From positions 1 through 9,754 of the forward strand of contig JAICHE010000026.1 of the NCBI GenBank assembly GCA_025922755.1: 9,754 bases of DNA, in the 5' to 3' direction. The number at the start of each line of letters is the position of its first letter. The first letter of the stretch is position 1. The position numbers were made by a program, and so were the translations under genes. A model generated the notes under the pieces. It was not told where the DNA came from. It did no database searches and saw only the letters and a program-made list of their open reading frames with translations. This document shows, piece by piece, positions 1-5,682 of this stretch. Source of the stretch: Nitrososphaeraceae archaeon (GTDB taxonomy: Archaea > Thermoproteota > Nitrososphaeria > Nitrososphaerales > Nitrosopumilaceae).

Positions 1-107
1 TAGAATCACAACCAGCAAAAGAACCAGAACCTGAAGAAGCTACACCAGAACAGATTGCCAGACTAGAACAGCTTGAAAAACAAATAGCAGAATTAGAATC
101 ACAATGA
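1..107 (+). CDS. 3' end of an unknown protein with a charged coiled-coil tail (partial)
   Basis: The frame whose codons begin at position 3 is open from the window edge to a TGA at 105-107, giving the last 34 residues of a protein whose start lies outside. The tail begins with a Pro/Glu-rich stretch (PAKEPEPEEATPEQ) and ends in a short helical stretch with Leu/Ile spaced three to four residues apart (LEQLEKQIAELES), which looks like a coiled-coil end. Nothing here identifies a family. It converges with the minus-strand gene that ends at 147, 39 bp away. It is called coding because the frame is open, has strong Glu/Ala/Gln bias and stops cleanly before an AT-rich spacer. Confidence 0.6.
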   Translation, partial: ESQPAKEPEPEEATPEQIARLEQLEKQIAELESQ

Positions 108-128
108 ATAGAAAATTAATTGAATCTT

Positions 129-134
129 AAAAAA
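129..134 (-). terminator. Oligo-T terminator candidate after the Trp-rich protein gene
   Basis: On the minus strand a T6 tract lies 13 bases beyond the stop codon of the gene at 147-620. Archaeal RNA polymerase can stop at short U tracts without a hairpin. The call rests only on position and the T run; the spacer is AT-rich, so chance is possible. Confidence 0.35.
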
Positions 135-146
135 TTAAATTGAAAA

Positions 147-620
147 TTAAACTTGGGCAGATTTCCAAGTCTCATTGAATCGTTTGATTGCTTCTTGATA
201 TGCCTTAATCGAATCATCTCCGGATGTACTGAGAAATTTTTCCCATTGATCATTGAATTTCTTTATTGAATCGATGTGTGTTTCTTTGAAGATATTCTCA
301 ATCATTTTATTTTGTTGTTTGATGTATTCGGGGCCGATTTCCTCCCAAGTTTGTTCCCAACTTGAACTGACTTTTTTCAATAATTCAGCGTCTGATTCTA
401 GGGCTCGTTGACAAGCATCATGGTAAGTCATAAGGGTATCATTTGTGGCCTTTTGCCATTGAGCAAGAGATTCCTTCCACATGTCTAAAGCAGAATTGTA
501 ATCTTTCCATGCTTTATCAAATTCAGTTTTTTTTGTTGATGTAGATGTTTGTTTTTTCGGTTTTGATGTAGTTTTTTTGATAGGTTTCTTTGTTTGTGCC
601 TTTGCCTTCTTGACTGCCAT
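147..620 (-). CDS. Lys-rich N-terminus plus Trp-rich helical protein, phasin-like in character; unknown function
   Basis: I do not recognise this 157-residue protein as a named family. Residues 1-31 hold 12 Lys with Thr, Ser and Pro, like a histone H1-type or PhaF-type nucleic-acid-binding tail. The rest (about 34-157) is predicted fully helical, amphipathic, and unusually rich in Trp (38, 48, 55, 88, 92, 126, 152). The motif F-[DN]-x-x-W occurs three times (34-38, 122-126, 148-152), and the last two are each preceded by Ile-Lys-[Lys/Arg]. There is no signal peptide or membrane segment, so it should be cytoplasmic. A basic tail joined to an amphipathic helical body resembles polyhydroxyalkanoate granule phasins, and thaumarchaea carry PHA synthase genes, but no PHA gene is in this window, so this is only a suggestion. 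The ATG at 620 is taken as start; a weak TATA-like ATTTAAC lies about 27 bp upstream. Confidence 0.85.
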   Translation of the reverse strand: MAVKKAKAQTKKPIKKTTSKPKKQTSTSTKKTEFDKAWKDYNSALDMWKESLAQWQKATNDTLMTYHDACQRALESDAELLKKVSSSWEQTWEEIGPEYIKQQNKMIENIFKETHIDSIKKFNDQWEKFLSTSGDDSIKAYQEAIKRFNETWKSAQV

Positions 621-687
621 AAATTAGATTAAAAATAGTAGATGTTAAATCTTTCAATAATTCTAAGGTGTTAAAATTTGGATTTTT

Positions 688-843
688 TTATAATTTTGAG
701 GCTTTACTGAAATTTGGAGCATGCTTTTCATCTTTATTTTTAAACAAATTATAGTGATAATCACAAAGATTTCGTGTTTCCTTAAATCCAATTTTCACTG
801 TTTGAATCGCCTTTAATTTGCACTCCGAAATGCTACACTGCAA
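688..843 (-). CDS. Small Cys/His protein, probably zinc-binding; unknown function
   Basis: The frame encodes a small protein with spacing C-x4-C-x18-C-x2-H (CSISEC, then LCDYH), consistent with one zinc site, followed by a Lys-rich tail. Small proteins with a single zinc knuckle are common in thaumarchaea and often presumed to bind nucleic acid or protein; no specific role can be assigned. The start is uncertain. The longest version begins at a TTG at 891 (67 residues), but its extra 16 residues are hydrophobic and AT-driven. I prefer the TTG at 843, giving 51 residues beginning just before the first Cys, because a TATA-like element at 861-874 sits about 25 bp upstream, which fits a leaderless transcript. 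It is transcribed away from the gene starting at 940. Confidence 0.6.
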   Translation of the reverse strand: MQCSISECKLKAIQTVKIGFKETRNLCDYHYNLFKNKDEKHAPNFSKASKL

Positions 844-860
844 TATTGATAATGTATTAT

Positions 861-874
861 CTTTTATTAATAAA
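861..874 (-). promoter_or_regulatory. TATA-like box for the small zinc-binding protein
   Basis: The minus strand reads TTTATTAATAAAAG here. Its centre lies about 25 bases before the TTG at 843, the distance expected between an archaeal TATA box and the start of a leaderless mRNA. The whole spacer is AT-rich, so the assignment is tentative. Confidence 0.35.
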
Positions 875-908
875 AATTTGAAATAATACAATTACCTGTA
901 AAGCCAAA

Positions 909-916
909 TTTTTTAT
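909..916 (+). promoter_or_regulatory. TATA-like box for the 69-residue protein
   Basis: The plus strand reads TTTTTTAT centred about 27 bases upstream of the ATG at 940, fitting a leaderless archaeal promoter. It supports the ATG at 940 rather than the upstream in-frame TTG at 919 as start. Confidence 0.35.
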
Positions 917-939
917 GATTGTTAATTTGTAAAAAAATA

Positions 940-1149
940 ATGTCTGAAGATGATAAAGGAAAACGATTTCTGGAATTAATTGACGAGCAAAATAATTTAC
1001 AATGGAATATTATAGAAAAACTATCTTTTTTGATAAAGGATCAATGGGATTCCTCAGAGAAACAAAAGGAATTAGAATCCCTTGTAGAAAAACACGTATC
1101 TATAACTAAAGAACTTAACAGCCTTGATGTTGATAACAGTATTCTATAA
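940..1149 (+). CDS. Small helical (coiled-coil) protein, unknown function
   Basis: This 69-residue acidic protein is probably all helix: hydrophobic residues recur every three to four positions in two blocks (about residues 10-33 and 42-62), with a short break at Asp-Ser-Ser. I see no catalytic motif, Cys pair, signal peptide or membrane segment. An in-frame TTG at 919 would add MLICKKI, but the ATG at 940 is preferred because it has a TATA-like box at the right distance and begins a typical MSEDDK start. The gene converges on ctaB so closely that the two stop codons lie within a six-base overlap (1144-1149), which suggests a stable, compact arrangement. It may be a small scaffold or partner protein, but there is no evidence for a particular role. 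Confidence 0.65.
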   Translation: MSEDDKGKRFLELIDEQNNLQWNIIEKLSFLIKDQWDSSEKQKELESLVEKHVSITKELNSLDVDNSIL

Positions 1150-2076
1150 AGCAGAATCTACCATTAATGCAATAAACAATACAGCCAAGTAAGGACTTGA
1201 AAATTTAAACAATGTCCAAGCTGCTTTTTCCATAGGCTTTGCAATGACCCATGTAGATAATGCTACCATGACTATACCTGAGGCAATTGCTGTCCACAAA
1301 TAAACTGGTCCTACCATTGGTTCATTAGTTTCAGTTAACATGAAAAATGGTGTTATAGAGAACAAAACCATTACAAACGTAGAAATTGCAATAACTCTAG
1401 AAGAAGTCTTTTCAGATTGAACAGCTGTCAGCATTGGAACATTTACCTTATTGTAATCTTCTTTAAAATGCAAAGTTAGCGCCCAAATGTGCATTGGAAT
1501 CCAAATAAACACTAATCCTGCCATGGCTAGTCCCATTGTCCACAAGTCTGACATTGTAACTGCTACCCAACCAACCATTGGAGGGGCACCACCACATAAT
1601 CCTCCCAAAATAATATTGGTTCTAGAATTCCTTTTTAGCGCATAAGAATAAACAAGAACATTATTTGCCAATCCAAATGCAATAAATGCAGTTGCCCAAA
1701 GTCCTTGTTCTACTGTTGTTGTAAATGATATTGCAAACGCAAGAACAAGTGATATTCCTGCTAAAGCTAATCCAAAATTCCTTGCCTTTACTGCTGGAAA
1801 AATTCTTTTTGAGGGCAAAGGTCTATTTTTTGTCCTCTCCATTATTGCATCAATATCTCTGTCATGATAATTAGTCAAGGTATTGGCTGCAGCAGAGCCA
1901 GCTGCCACTGAAAATAATGCTAAAGCCCATGTTGCAGGAGAAACTTCAATACCATAAATATTGGATGCAGTCAAAATTGCGCCAAATGCAGTAAATACTA
2001 ACAAATACCATATCTTTGGTTTTGTTAATTCATAATAAACTGCGATGCGTGATTCAGACTTTTGCTTTTGCAACAT
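1144..2076 (-). CDS. ctaB: Heme o synthase (protoheme IX farnesyltransferase)
   Basis: Membrane prenyltransferase of the UbiA superfamily that adds a farnesyl group to heme b to make heme o, the precursor of heme a used by terminal heme-copper oxidases. The 310-residue length is typical. Seen in order: LTKP at 17-20 before the first membrane helix; the Mg/prenyl-diphosphate site around 69-88 (NYHDRDID, then RTKNRPLP); the GGAPPMVGW segment at 162-170; and the second Asp-containing loop with PMHIWAL and DYNKVNVPML at 194-216, which is characteristic of heme o synthases rather than of other UbiA members. About eight to nine hydrophobic segments are visible. The start ATG shares its A with the stop of the upstream regulator gene (TAATG), so the two are probably co-transcribed and translationally coupled. 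The 3' end overlaps the convergent small gene by six bases. Confidence 0.93.
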   Translation of the reverse strand: MLQKQKSESRIAVYYELTKPKIWYLLVFTAFGAILTASNIYGIEVSPATWALALFSVAAGSAAANTLTNYHDRDIDAIMERTKNRPLPSKRIFPAVKARNFGLALAGISLVLAFAISFTTTVEQGLWATAFIAFGLANNVLVYSYALKRNSRTNIILGGLCGGAPPMVGWVAVTMSDLWTMGLAMAGLVFIWIPMHIWALTLHFKEDYNKVNVPMLTAVQSEKTSSRVIAISTFVMVLFSITPFFMLTETNEPMVGPVYLWTAIASGIVMVALSTWVIAKPMEKAAWTLFKFSSPYLAVLFIALMVDSAL

Positions 2077-2543
2077 TAATCCTCATCCTTTGATGGCATA
2101 TATGGCATTGCCTTTTGCCTTGATTTCATTTCAATAAATGATTCTGATGACTGAACTCCTTCGATTCTTCCTATATGTTCTGAAACCATTTTGTGCATTT
2201 GATCTAAGGACTTTGCATACATTGTTACTAAAATATCAAATCTTCCAGTAACCTCTGCAACTTCTCTTACTCCTTCGATCTTGAAGAGTTCCTTAATGAT
2301 ATGATCGCGTTTTTTTGTATCCATGTTAATTCCTGTCAAGGCCTTTACTGTATATCCAAGCTCTGCGTCATTTACAACAATTGTAAAACGTTCAATTAAT
2401 TTTCTTTTTACAAGTCTCTTTATTCTTGAATAGACAACAGAAGAATTTACATTGATTTTTTTTGATAATCTGGGAATTGAAATTGATGCATCGTTTGATA
2501 ATTCTGATAGAATTTGCAAATCAAGGTCATCAACTTTGGCCGT
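2076..2543 (-). CDS. Lrp/AsnC-family transcriptional regulator, apparent ACG start
   Basis: DNA-binding regulator with the two-part Lrp layout: an N-terminal winged helix-turn-helix (about residues 5-58, including RLSKKINVNSSVVYSRIKRL) and a C-terminal RAM ligand-binding/oligomerisation domain (about 70-140, with GVREVAEVTGRFDILV). The ligand cannot be read from the sequence. Start choice matters: the first usual start codon is the TTG at 2519, but this removes the conserved DDLD that opens helix 1 in the family. The frame is open back to a TAA at 2546-2544, and the codon straight after it is ACG (2543-2541), giving (M)AKVDDLDLQILSEL, 155 residues, an excellent family N-terminus. An AGGTG lies six bases before this ACG. 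No ATG, GTG or TTG exists between. ACG is one transition from ATG, so a sequencing error or true non-AUG start are both possible. The gene overlaps ctaB by one base, so the regulator may act on heme or respiratory genes, but this is only context. Confidence 0.88.
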   Translation of the reverse strand, partial: TAKVDDLDLQILSELSNDASISIPRLSKKINVNSSVVYSRIKRLVKRKLIERFTIVVNDAELGYTVKALTGINMDTKKRDHIIKELFKIEGVREVAEVTGRFDILVTMYAKSLDQMHKMVSEHIGRIEGVQSSESFIEMKSRQKAMPYMPSKDED

Positions 2544-2549
2544 TTAAAA

Positions 2550-2554
2550 CACCT
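2550..2554 (-). promoter_or_regulatory. Shine-Dalgarno AGGTG before the ACG start
   Basis: The minus strand reads AGGTG followed by six bases (TTTTAA) and then ACG. The motif is complementary to the CACCT near the 3' end of 16S rRNA, and the spacing is normal. It supports initiation at 2543 rather than at the TTG at 2519, which has no such motif upstream at a useful distance. Confidence 0.5.
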
Positions 2555-2576
2555 AGGCACATGTAGATTTCCACAT

Positions 2577-2584
2577 CTTATAAA
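2577..2584 (-). promoter_or_regulatory. TATA box for the lrp-ctaB operon
   Basis: The minus strand reads TTTATAAG, a near-consensus archaeal TATA box. Transcription would start about 25-27 bases on, near 2553-2556, just before the AGGTG, giving a very short leader. This means the regulator and ctaB have their own promoter although asd lies upstream on the same strand. Confidence 0.6.
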
Positions 2585-2594
2585 GTTATTATTG

Positions 2595-2610
2595 AAAAAA
2601 TTACAAAAAA
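2595..2610 (-). terminator. Double oligo-T terminator after asd
   Basis: Two T6 tracts on the minus strand (2610-2605 and 2600-2595) lie directly after the asd stop codon and before the next TATA box. Tandem U tracts are a usual archaeal stop signal. They separate asd transcription from the lrp-ctaB unit. Confidence 0.55.
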
Positions 2611-2613
2611 TAT

Positions 2614-3690
2614 CTAGATTTTACCTTTTTTGTAAAGCATTTCTGCTAACAACACTGCACCTTTTGCTGATCCCATTTTCTTATTATGAGAGAACAACAT
2701 GTACTTGAGACCTTTATCGAAGAGTTCCTCTTTTTCAACTCTACCGATTGTTGTAGTCATTCCGCCACCAACATCTCTTTCCATTCTAGGTTGAGGTCTA
2801 GTGGGATCTTCATGAAATGCATAGTAATCTTTAGGTGCAGAAGGCAATCCTGCTACTGAAATGGTGTGGTTGTATTCATTGTAGGTTTCTTTTGCACTGT
2901 TTGGATCAATGTCTTTTTCAGTTTCAACAAAGACTGATTCTGTATGTCCATCAATTACTGGGACACGTGTACAAGTACAACTTACTTTAATATCTGCATC
3001 CTCAATTTTTCCATCTTTTAGTTTACCTAAAATTTTCCTTGTTTCAGTTCTTACCTTTCCTTCTTCTTTTGGAATGTAAGGGAGAATGTTATCTGTAATT
3101 CCCATTGCAGAAACTCCTGATTTTCCCCCACCTGAAATTGCCTGCATAGAAGTCATCATGACTTTTTTTGCCCCATACTTTTCAACTAATGGTTTTAAGG
3201 TAATTACAAGACCAGTTGTAGTACAGTTTGGTAATGGAGCAACCCAGCCTTTCCAATTTCTATTCTTTTTTTGAGTTTCGAGTAGTTCGGCTTGTTCGTC
3301 ATTGACTCCTGGAATTAGGATGGGAACATCTTCTTCATATCTATAAGCAGAACTAGTTGAAATTACTGGAAGATCTGCTGCCATTTTTGTTTCAATTGCT
3401 CTTGCGGCTTCAGATTCAACTGCTGAGAATACTAAATCTAATTGTGATACATCTAATTCATCGATTCTTTTTACAGGCATATCCTTAATGTATTCGGGAA
3501 TCTCGCCACCTACATCCCATGCAACAATTCCACTAGGTTCTCGTATAGCATCTACGTATTTTTTTCCAGCAGAACGTTCGGATGCAGCTATCTGTGTTAC
3601 TTCAAACCAAGGATGATTGTGAAGAGACTGGACAAATTCTTGACCAACTGAGCCTGTAACCCCAATTATGGCCACTCTCTTTTTATCCAT
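2614..3690 (-). CDS. asd: Aspartate-semialdehyde dehydrogenase
   Basis: Catalyses NADPH-dependent reduction of aspartyl-4-phosphate to aspartate semialdehyde, the branch point to threonine, methionine and lysine. The 358-residue length is normal for the archaeal/fungal type. Visible: the nucleotide-binding loop GVTGSVGQEF (10-19); the active-site Cys156 in PNCTTTG; the SGGGKSG loop (186-192); the catalytic His249 with a nearby Arg in TRVPVIDGHTESVFVE. In Sulfolobales a paralogue acts as malonyl-CoA reductase; there the Cys is in PLCTAQG as I recall it, so the PNCTT form here favours true Asd, but dual use in thaumarchaeal carbon fixation cannot be excluded. Near the C-terminus the usual SHNTxRGAAG is changed to SHNKKMGSAKG, which is odd. 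The ATG at 3690 has a TATA-like box 26 bp upstream (leaderless). It is divergent from the cobalamin operon, 82 bp away; its pathway supplies threonine, the source of the threonine phosphate used by the first cob enzyme. Confidence 0.92.
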   Translation of the reverse strand: MDKKRVAIIGVTGSVGQEFVQSLHNHPWFEVTQIAASERSAGKKYVDAIREPSGIVAWDVGGEIPEYIKDMPVKRIDELDVSQLDLVFSAVESEAARAIETKMAADLPVISTSSAYRYEEDVPILIPGVNDEQAELLETQKKNRNWKGWVAPLPNCTTTGLVITLKPLVEKYGAKKVMMTSMQAISGGGKSGVSAMGITDNILPYIPKEEGKVRTETRKILGKLKDGKIEDADIKVSCTCTRVPVIDGHTESVFVETEKDIDPNSAKETYNEYNHTISVAGLPSAPKDYYAFHEDPTRPQPRMERDVGGGMTTTIGRVEKEELFDKGLKYMLFSHNKKMGSAKGAVLLAEMLYKKGKI

Positions 3691-3711
3691 AATACAAATC
3701 CCACAGATTCA

Positions 3712-3719
3712 ATTAATAA
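3712..3719 (-). promoter_or_regulatory. TATA-like box for asd
   Basis: The minus strand reads TTATTAAT centred about 26 bases before the asd ATG at 3690, which predicts a leaderless or nearly leaderless mRNA. Confidence 0.45.
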
Positions 3720-3743
3720 TCGTTATCTGAGGTGACCAAAACA

Positions 3744-3752
3744 TACTATATT
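3744..3752 (+). promoter_or_regulatory. TATA box for the cobalamin operon
   Basis: The plus strand reads TACTATATT centred about 24-25 bases before the GTG at 3773. This fits a leaderless transcript starting at or next to the start codon, and leaves no room for a 5' riboswitch. The box faces the asd promoter in an 82-bp divergent spacer, where a shared regulator site could lie. Confidence 0.5.
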
Positions 3753-3772
3753 AGGAAAAGACATTTTCAAGC

Positions 3773-4846
3773 GTGAAACTCAATCCAACATTCTCCTTTC
3801 ATAAACCAGTACCCCATGGAGGAATTTACTCTATTTCAAATCCTAGTCCTGATATTATTGATTTTAGCTCAAACATCAATCCTTTAGGTCCAAGTCCAAA
3901 GGCTGTAAAAGCTATCAAAAGCAATTCCAGCATCTTGTCAGTTTACCCTGATCCTGAATCGGTCAAACTGAGAAAAATATTACAAAAATACACCAAAATA
4001 CCTGAATCTCAAATTGTTGTAGGAAATGGGGCTACTGAAATCATTCATAATTTCTGTAGGGCTTTTCTTTCTTCCAAAACCAAAGTTTTGATTCCGATCC
4101 CAAATTTTGGTGAATATGAAGCAGCTGCTAAATTATCTGGCGCTAAAGTTACTTACTTCAAAACAATGGATTTGGAAAAAGACATTGACAATTTTATTTC
4201 TAAGATACCAACTAATGGTTGTATTTTTATTTGCAATCCTAACAATCCTACTGGCTATTTAATTTCTAAAAATAATTTAAGAAAAATAATTTTATTAGCA
4301 AAGAAAAAAAATTCTTTGGTTTTTGTTGACGAATGTTTTATAGAATTAGTGCCAAAACATAATGAATCAATTTTGAATATGATAAAGAAATATGAAAACT
4401 TGATGATACTTCGATCATTAACAAAATCTTTTGGATTGGCAGGAATTCGCATTGGTTATGGTGTTGGCTCTAAAAAGTTAATTTCAATTTTGAACAAAAT
4501 TAAAATTCCTTGGAATGTATCAGGTTTAGCCCAATTAGCTGCATCAGAATCTCTATCTACTGCAAACTATCTACTCAAATCTAAAAAATTGGTTTTAAAA
4601 GAACTAAATTATCTAAAAACAAACATTTCAAAACTAGAAAAATTTGAATGCCTTGATTCTACTTCAAATTTTATTCTGATTAAATCAAAAATAAATTCTA
4701 CAGTATTGCAAAAAAAATTACTAAAAAAAAATATTTTGATTAGAGATTGTAGCAATATTAGAGGTTTGAATAATAATTTTATTAGAATCGCAGTCAAAAC
4801 AAGAAAAGAAAATCAAAAACTTGTGAGAGCTCTGAAAGAAATATGA
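3773..4846 (+). CDS. cobD: Threonine-phosphate decarboxylase (CobD/CobC-type aminotransferase fold)
   Basis: PLP enzyme of the class I/II aminotransferase fold that decarboxylates L-threonine O-3-phosphate to (R)-1-amino-2-propanol O-2-phosphate, the linker between corrin ring and nucleotide loop. The 357-residue protein shows HGG at 15-17, a mark of this family against plain HisC; FSSNINPLGP (31-40); the NPNNPTG loop (155-161); Asp187 (VDE) for the PLP ring nitrogen; the Schiff-base Lys218 in SLTKSFGLAGIR; and a C-terminal Arg338 for the substrate carboxylate. Histidinol-phosphate aminotransferase is the main alternative, but four cobalamin genes follow directly. It starts with GTG at 3773, 24-25 bp after a TATA box, and its stop overlaps the next gene by ATGA. 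Naming caution: in some schemes cobD means the cbiB gene below, and this enzyme is cobC. Base use is more AT-rich than its neighbours. Confidence 0.88.
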   Translation: MKLNPTFSFHKPVPHGGIYSISNPSPDIIDFSSNINPLGPSPKAVKAIKSNSSILSVYPDPESVKLRKILQKYTKIPESQIVVGNGATEIIHNFCRAFLSSKTKVLIPIPNFGEYEAAAKLSGAKVTYFKTMDLEKDIDNFISKIPTNGCIFICNPNNPTGYLISKNNLRKIILLAKKKNSLVFVDECFIELVPKHNESILNMIKKYENLMILRSLTKSFGLAGIRIGYGVGSKKLISILNKIKIPWNVSGLAQLAASESLSTANYLLKSKKLVLKELNYLKTNISKLEKFECLDSTSNFILIKSKINSTVLQKKLLKKNILIRDCSNIRGLNNNFIRIAVKTRKENQKLVRALKEI

Positions 4847-5682
4847 AATCATTAATGGTTCAAGGAACTTCATCTGGAGCAGGAAAATCCACTCTAGTAA
4901 CTGCCTTGTGCAGAATTTTCTCCAACAAAGGATATTCTGTTGCTCCGTACAAGTCGCAAAACATGTCTAATTTTGGCTACAAATGGAATGGATTTGAAAT
5001 ATCTCGCGCTCAGGCAATTCAGGCTATGGGAGCAAGATGTGAAATTACTCCTCATCTTAACCCAATCATGCTAAAACCCCTTGGTGATTACTACAGTGAT
5101 GTGTTTTTACTCGGAAAAAAATTCAAAAAAATGCACGCAAAAAATTATTATGAAAAATTTGTGCGATCTCAGGGATTAAAAACAGCATTAAGTTCAATCC
5201 AAATTCTCCAAAAGAAACACGATCTTGTTATTTTAGAGGGTGCAGGGTCCCCTGCAGAAATCAATTTAGATAAATTTGATATAGCAAATATGAAAATGGC
5301 TGAAAAAATAAAATCATCTGTTCTTCTAGTCACGGACATTGATAGAGGAGGATCCTTTGCAAGCATTGTAGGAACATTGGCATTGTTGGATAAAAAACAT
5401 CAAAAATTAATCAAAGGTTTTGTAATAAACAAATTCAGAGGAGACGTAAAAATCCTAAAACCTGGATTTAGAAAAATTAAAGAGAAAACAAAAAAACCTG
5501 TTTTAGGAACTATACCAATGTTTGATTTTGATCTTCCTGAAGAGGATTCTCTTTATGCAACTCCTAAGACCATTGCATGGACTAAAAAAAATTTAGATAA
5601 AATAGATCAGGAAATTGAAAAATTAAGTAAACTTGTTTACGCTAACCTTAACTTTAAACAAATAGAGAGGATGATAAATTGA
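4843..5682 (+). CDS. cobQ: Cobyric acid synthase, synthetase domain only (no glutaminase domain)
   Basis: ATP-dependent amidase of cobalamin synthesis (CobQ/CbiP) that amidates side chains b, d, e and g of adenosylcobyrinic acid a,c-diamide. Visible: P-loop GTSSGAGKST (8-17); the family-specific KSQNMSN (37-43); an EGAGSPAEINL segment (132-142); TDIDRGGSFASI (164-175); INKFRGD (195-201); GTIPMFDFDLPEEDS (222-236). It ends at residue 279 with a helical tail, whereas CobQ is usually about 480-500 residues, with a C-terminal class I glutamine amidotransferase domain supplying ammonia. That domain is wholly absent. The next gene starts four bases before the stop (TTGA overlap), and the following sequence in any frame is CbiB, so this is not a frameshift or a recent stop. 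The enzyme may use free ammonia or a separate glutaminase subunit. The position between the decarboxylase and cbiB fits its role. Confidence 0.9.
   Translation: MKSLMVQGTSSGAGKSTLVTALCRIFSNKGYSVAPYKSQNMSNFGYKWNGFEISRAQAIQAMGARCEITPHLNPIMLKPLGDYYSDVFLLGKKFKKMHAKNYYEKFVRSQGLKTALSSIQILQKKHDLVILEGAGSPAEINLDKFDIANMKMAEKIKSSVLLVTDIDRGGSFASIVGTLALLDKKHQKLIKGFVINKFRGDVKILKPGFRKIKEKTKKPVLGTIPMFDFDLPEEDSLYATPKTIAWTKKNLDKIDQEIEKLSKLVYANLNFKQIERMIN
5665..5670 (+). promoter_or_regulatory. Ribosome binding site GAGAGG deciding the TTG start of cbiB
   Basis: GAGAGG lies eight bases before the TTG at 5679. It lies inside the end of cobQ and supports this unusual start; the ATG at 5671 is in another frame. 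Confidence 0.5.

Noticed and set aside
2520..2570. Frameshift joining the ATG near 2562 to the lrp frame
   Set aside because: The ATG frame gives a 10-codon peptide (MCLGVLNGQS) unlike any Lrp N-terminus, whereas the ACG reading needs no frameshift and has a ribosome site.
2514..2708. 64-codon plus-strand open frame between lrp and asd
   Set aside because: It covers the lrp promoter, the asd terminator and the asd end on the other strand, and its product is low-complexity Leu/Phe/Lys.
3736..3742. Short GGTGACC palindrome as a regulator site
   Set aside because: Only three bases on each side pair (GGT/ACC), which is expected by chance; the listed range is approximate and I see no second copy.
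3691..3772. Cobalamin riboswitch ahead of the cob operon
   Set aside because: The spacer is only 82 bp, is shared with the asd promoter, and the TATA box position leaves no transcribed leader.
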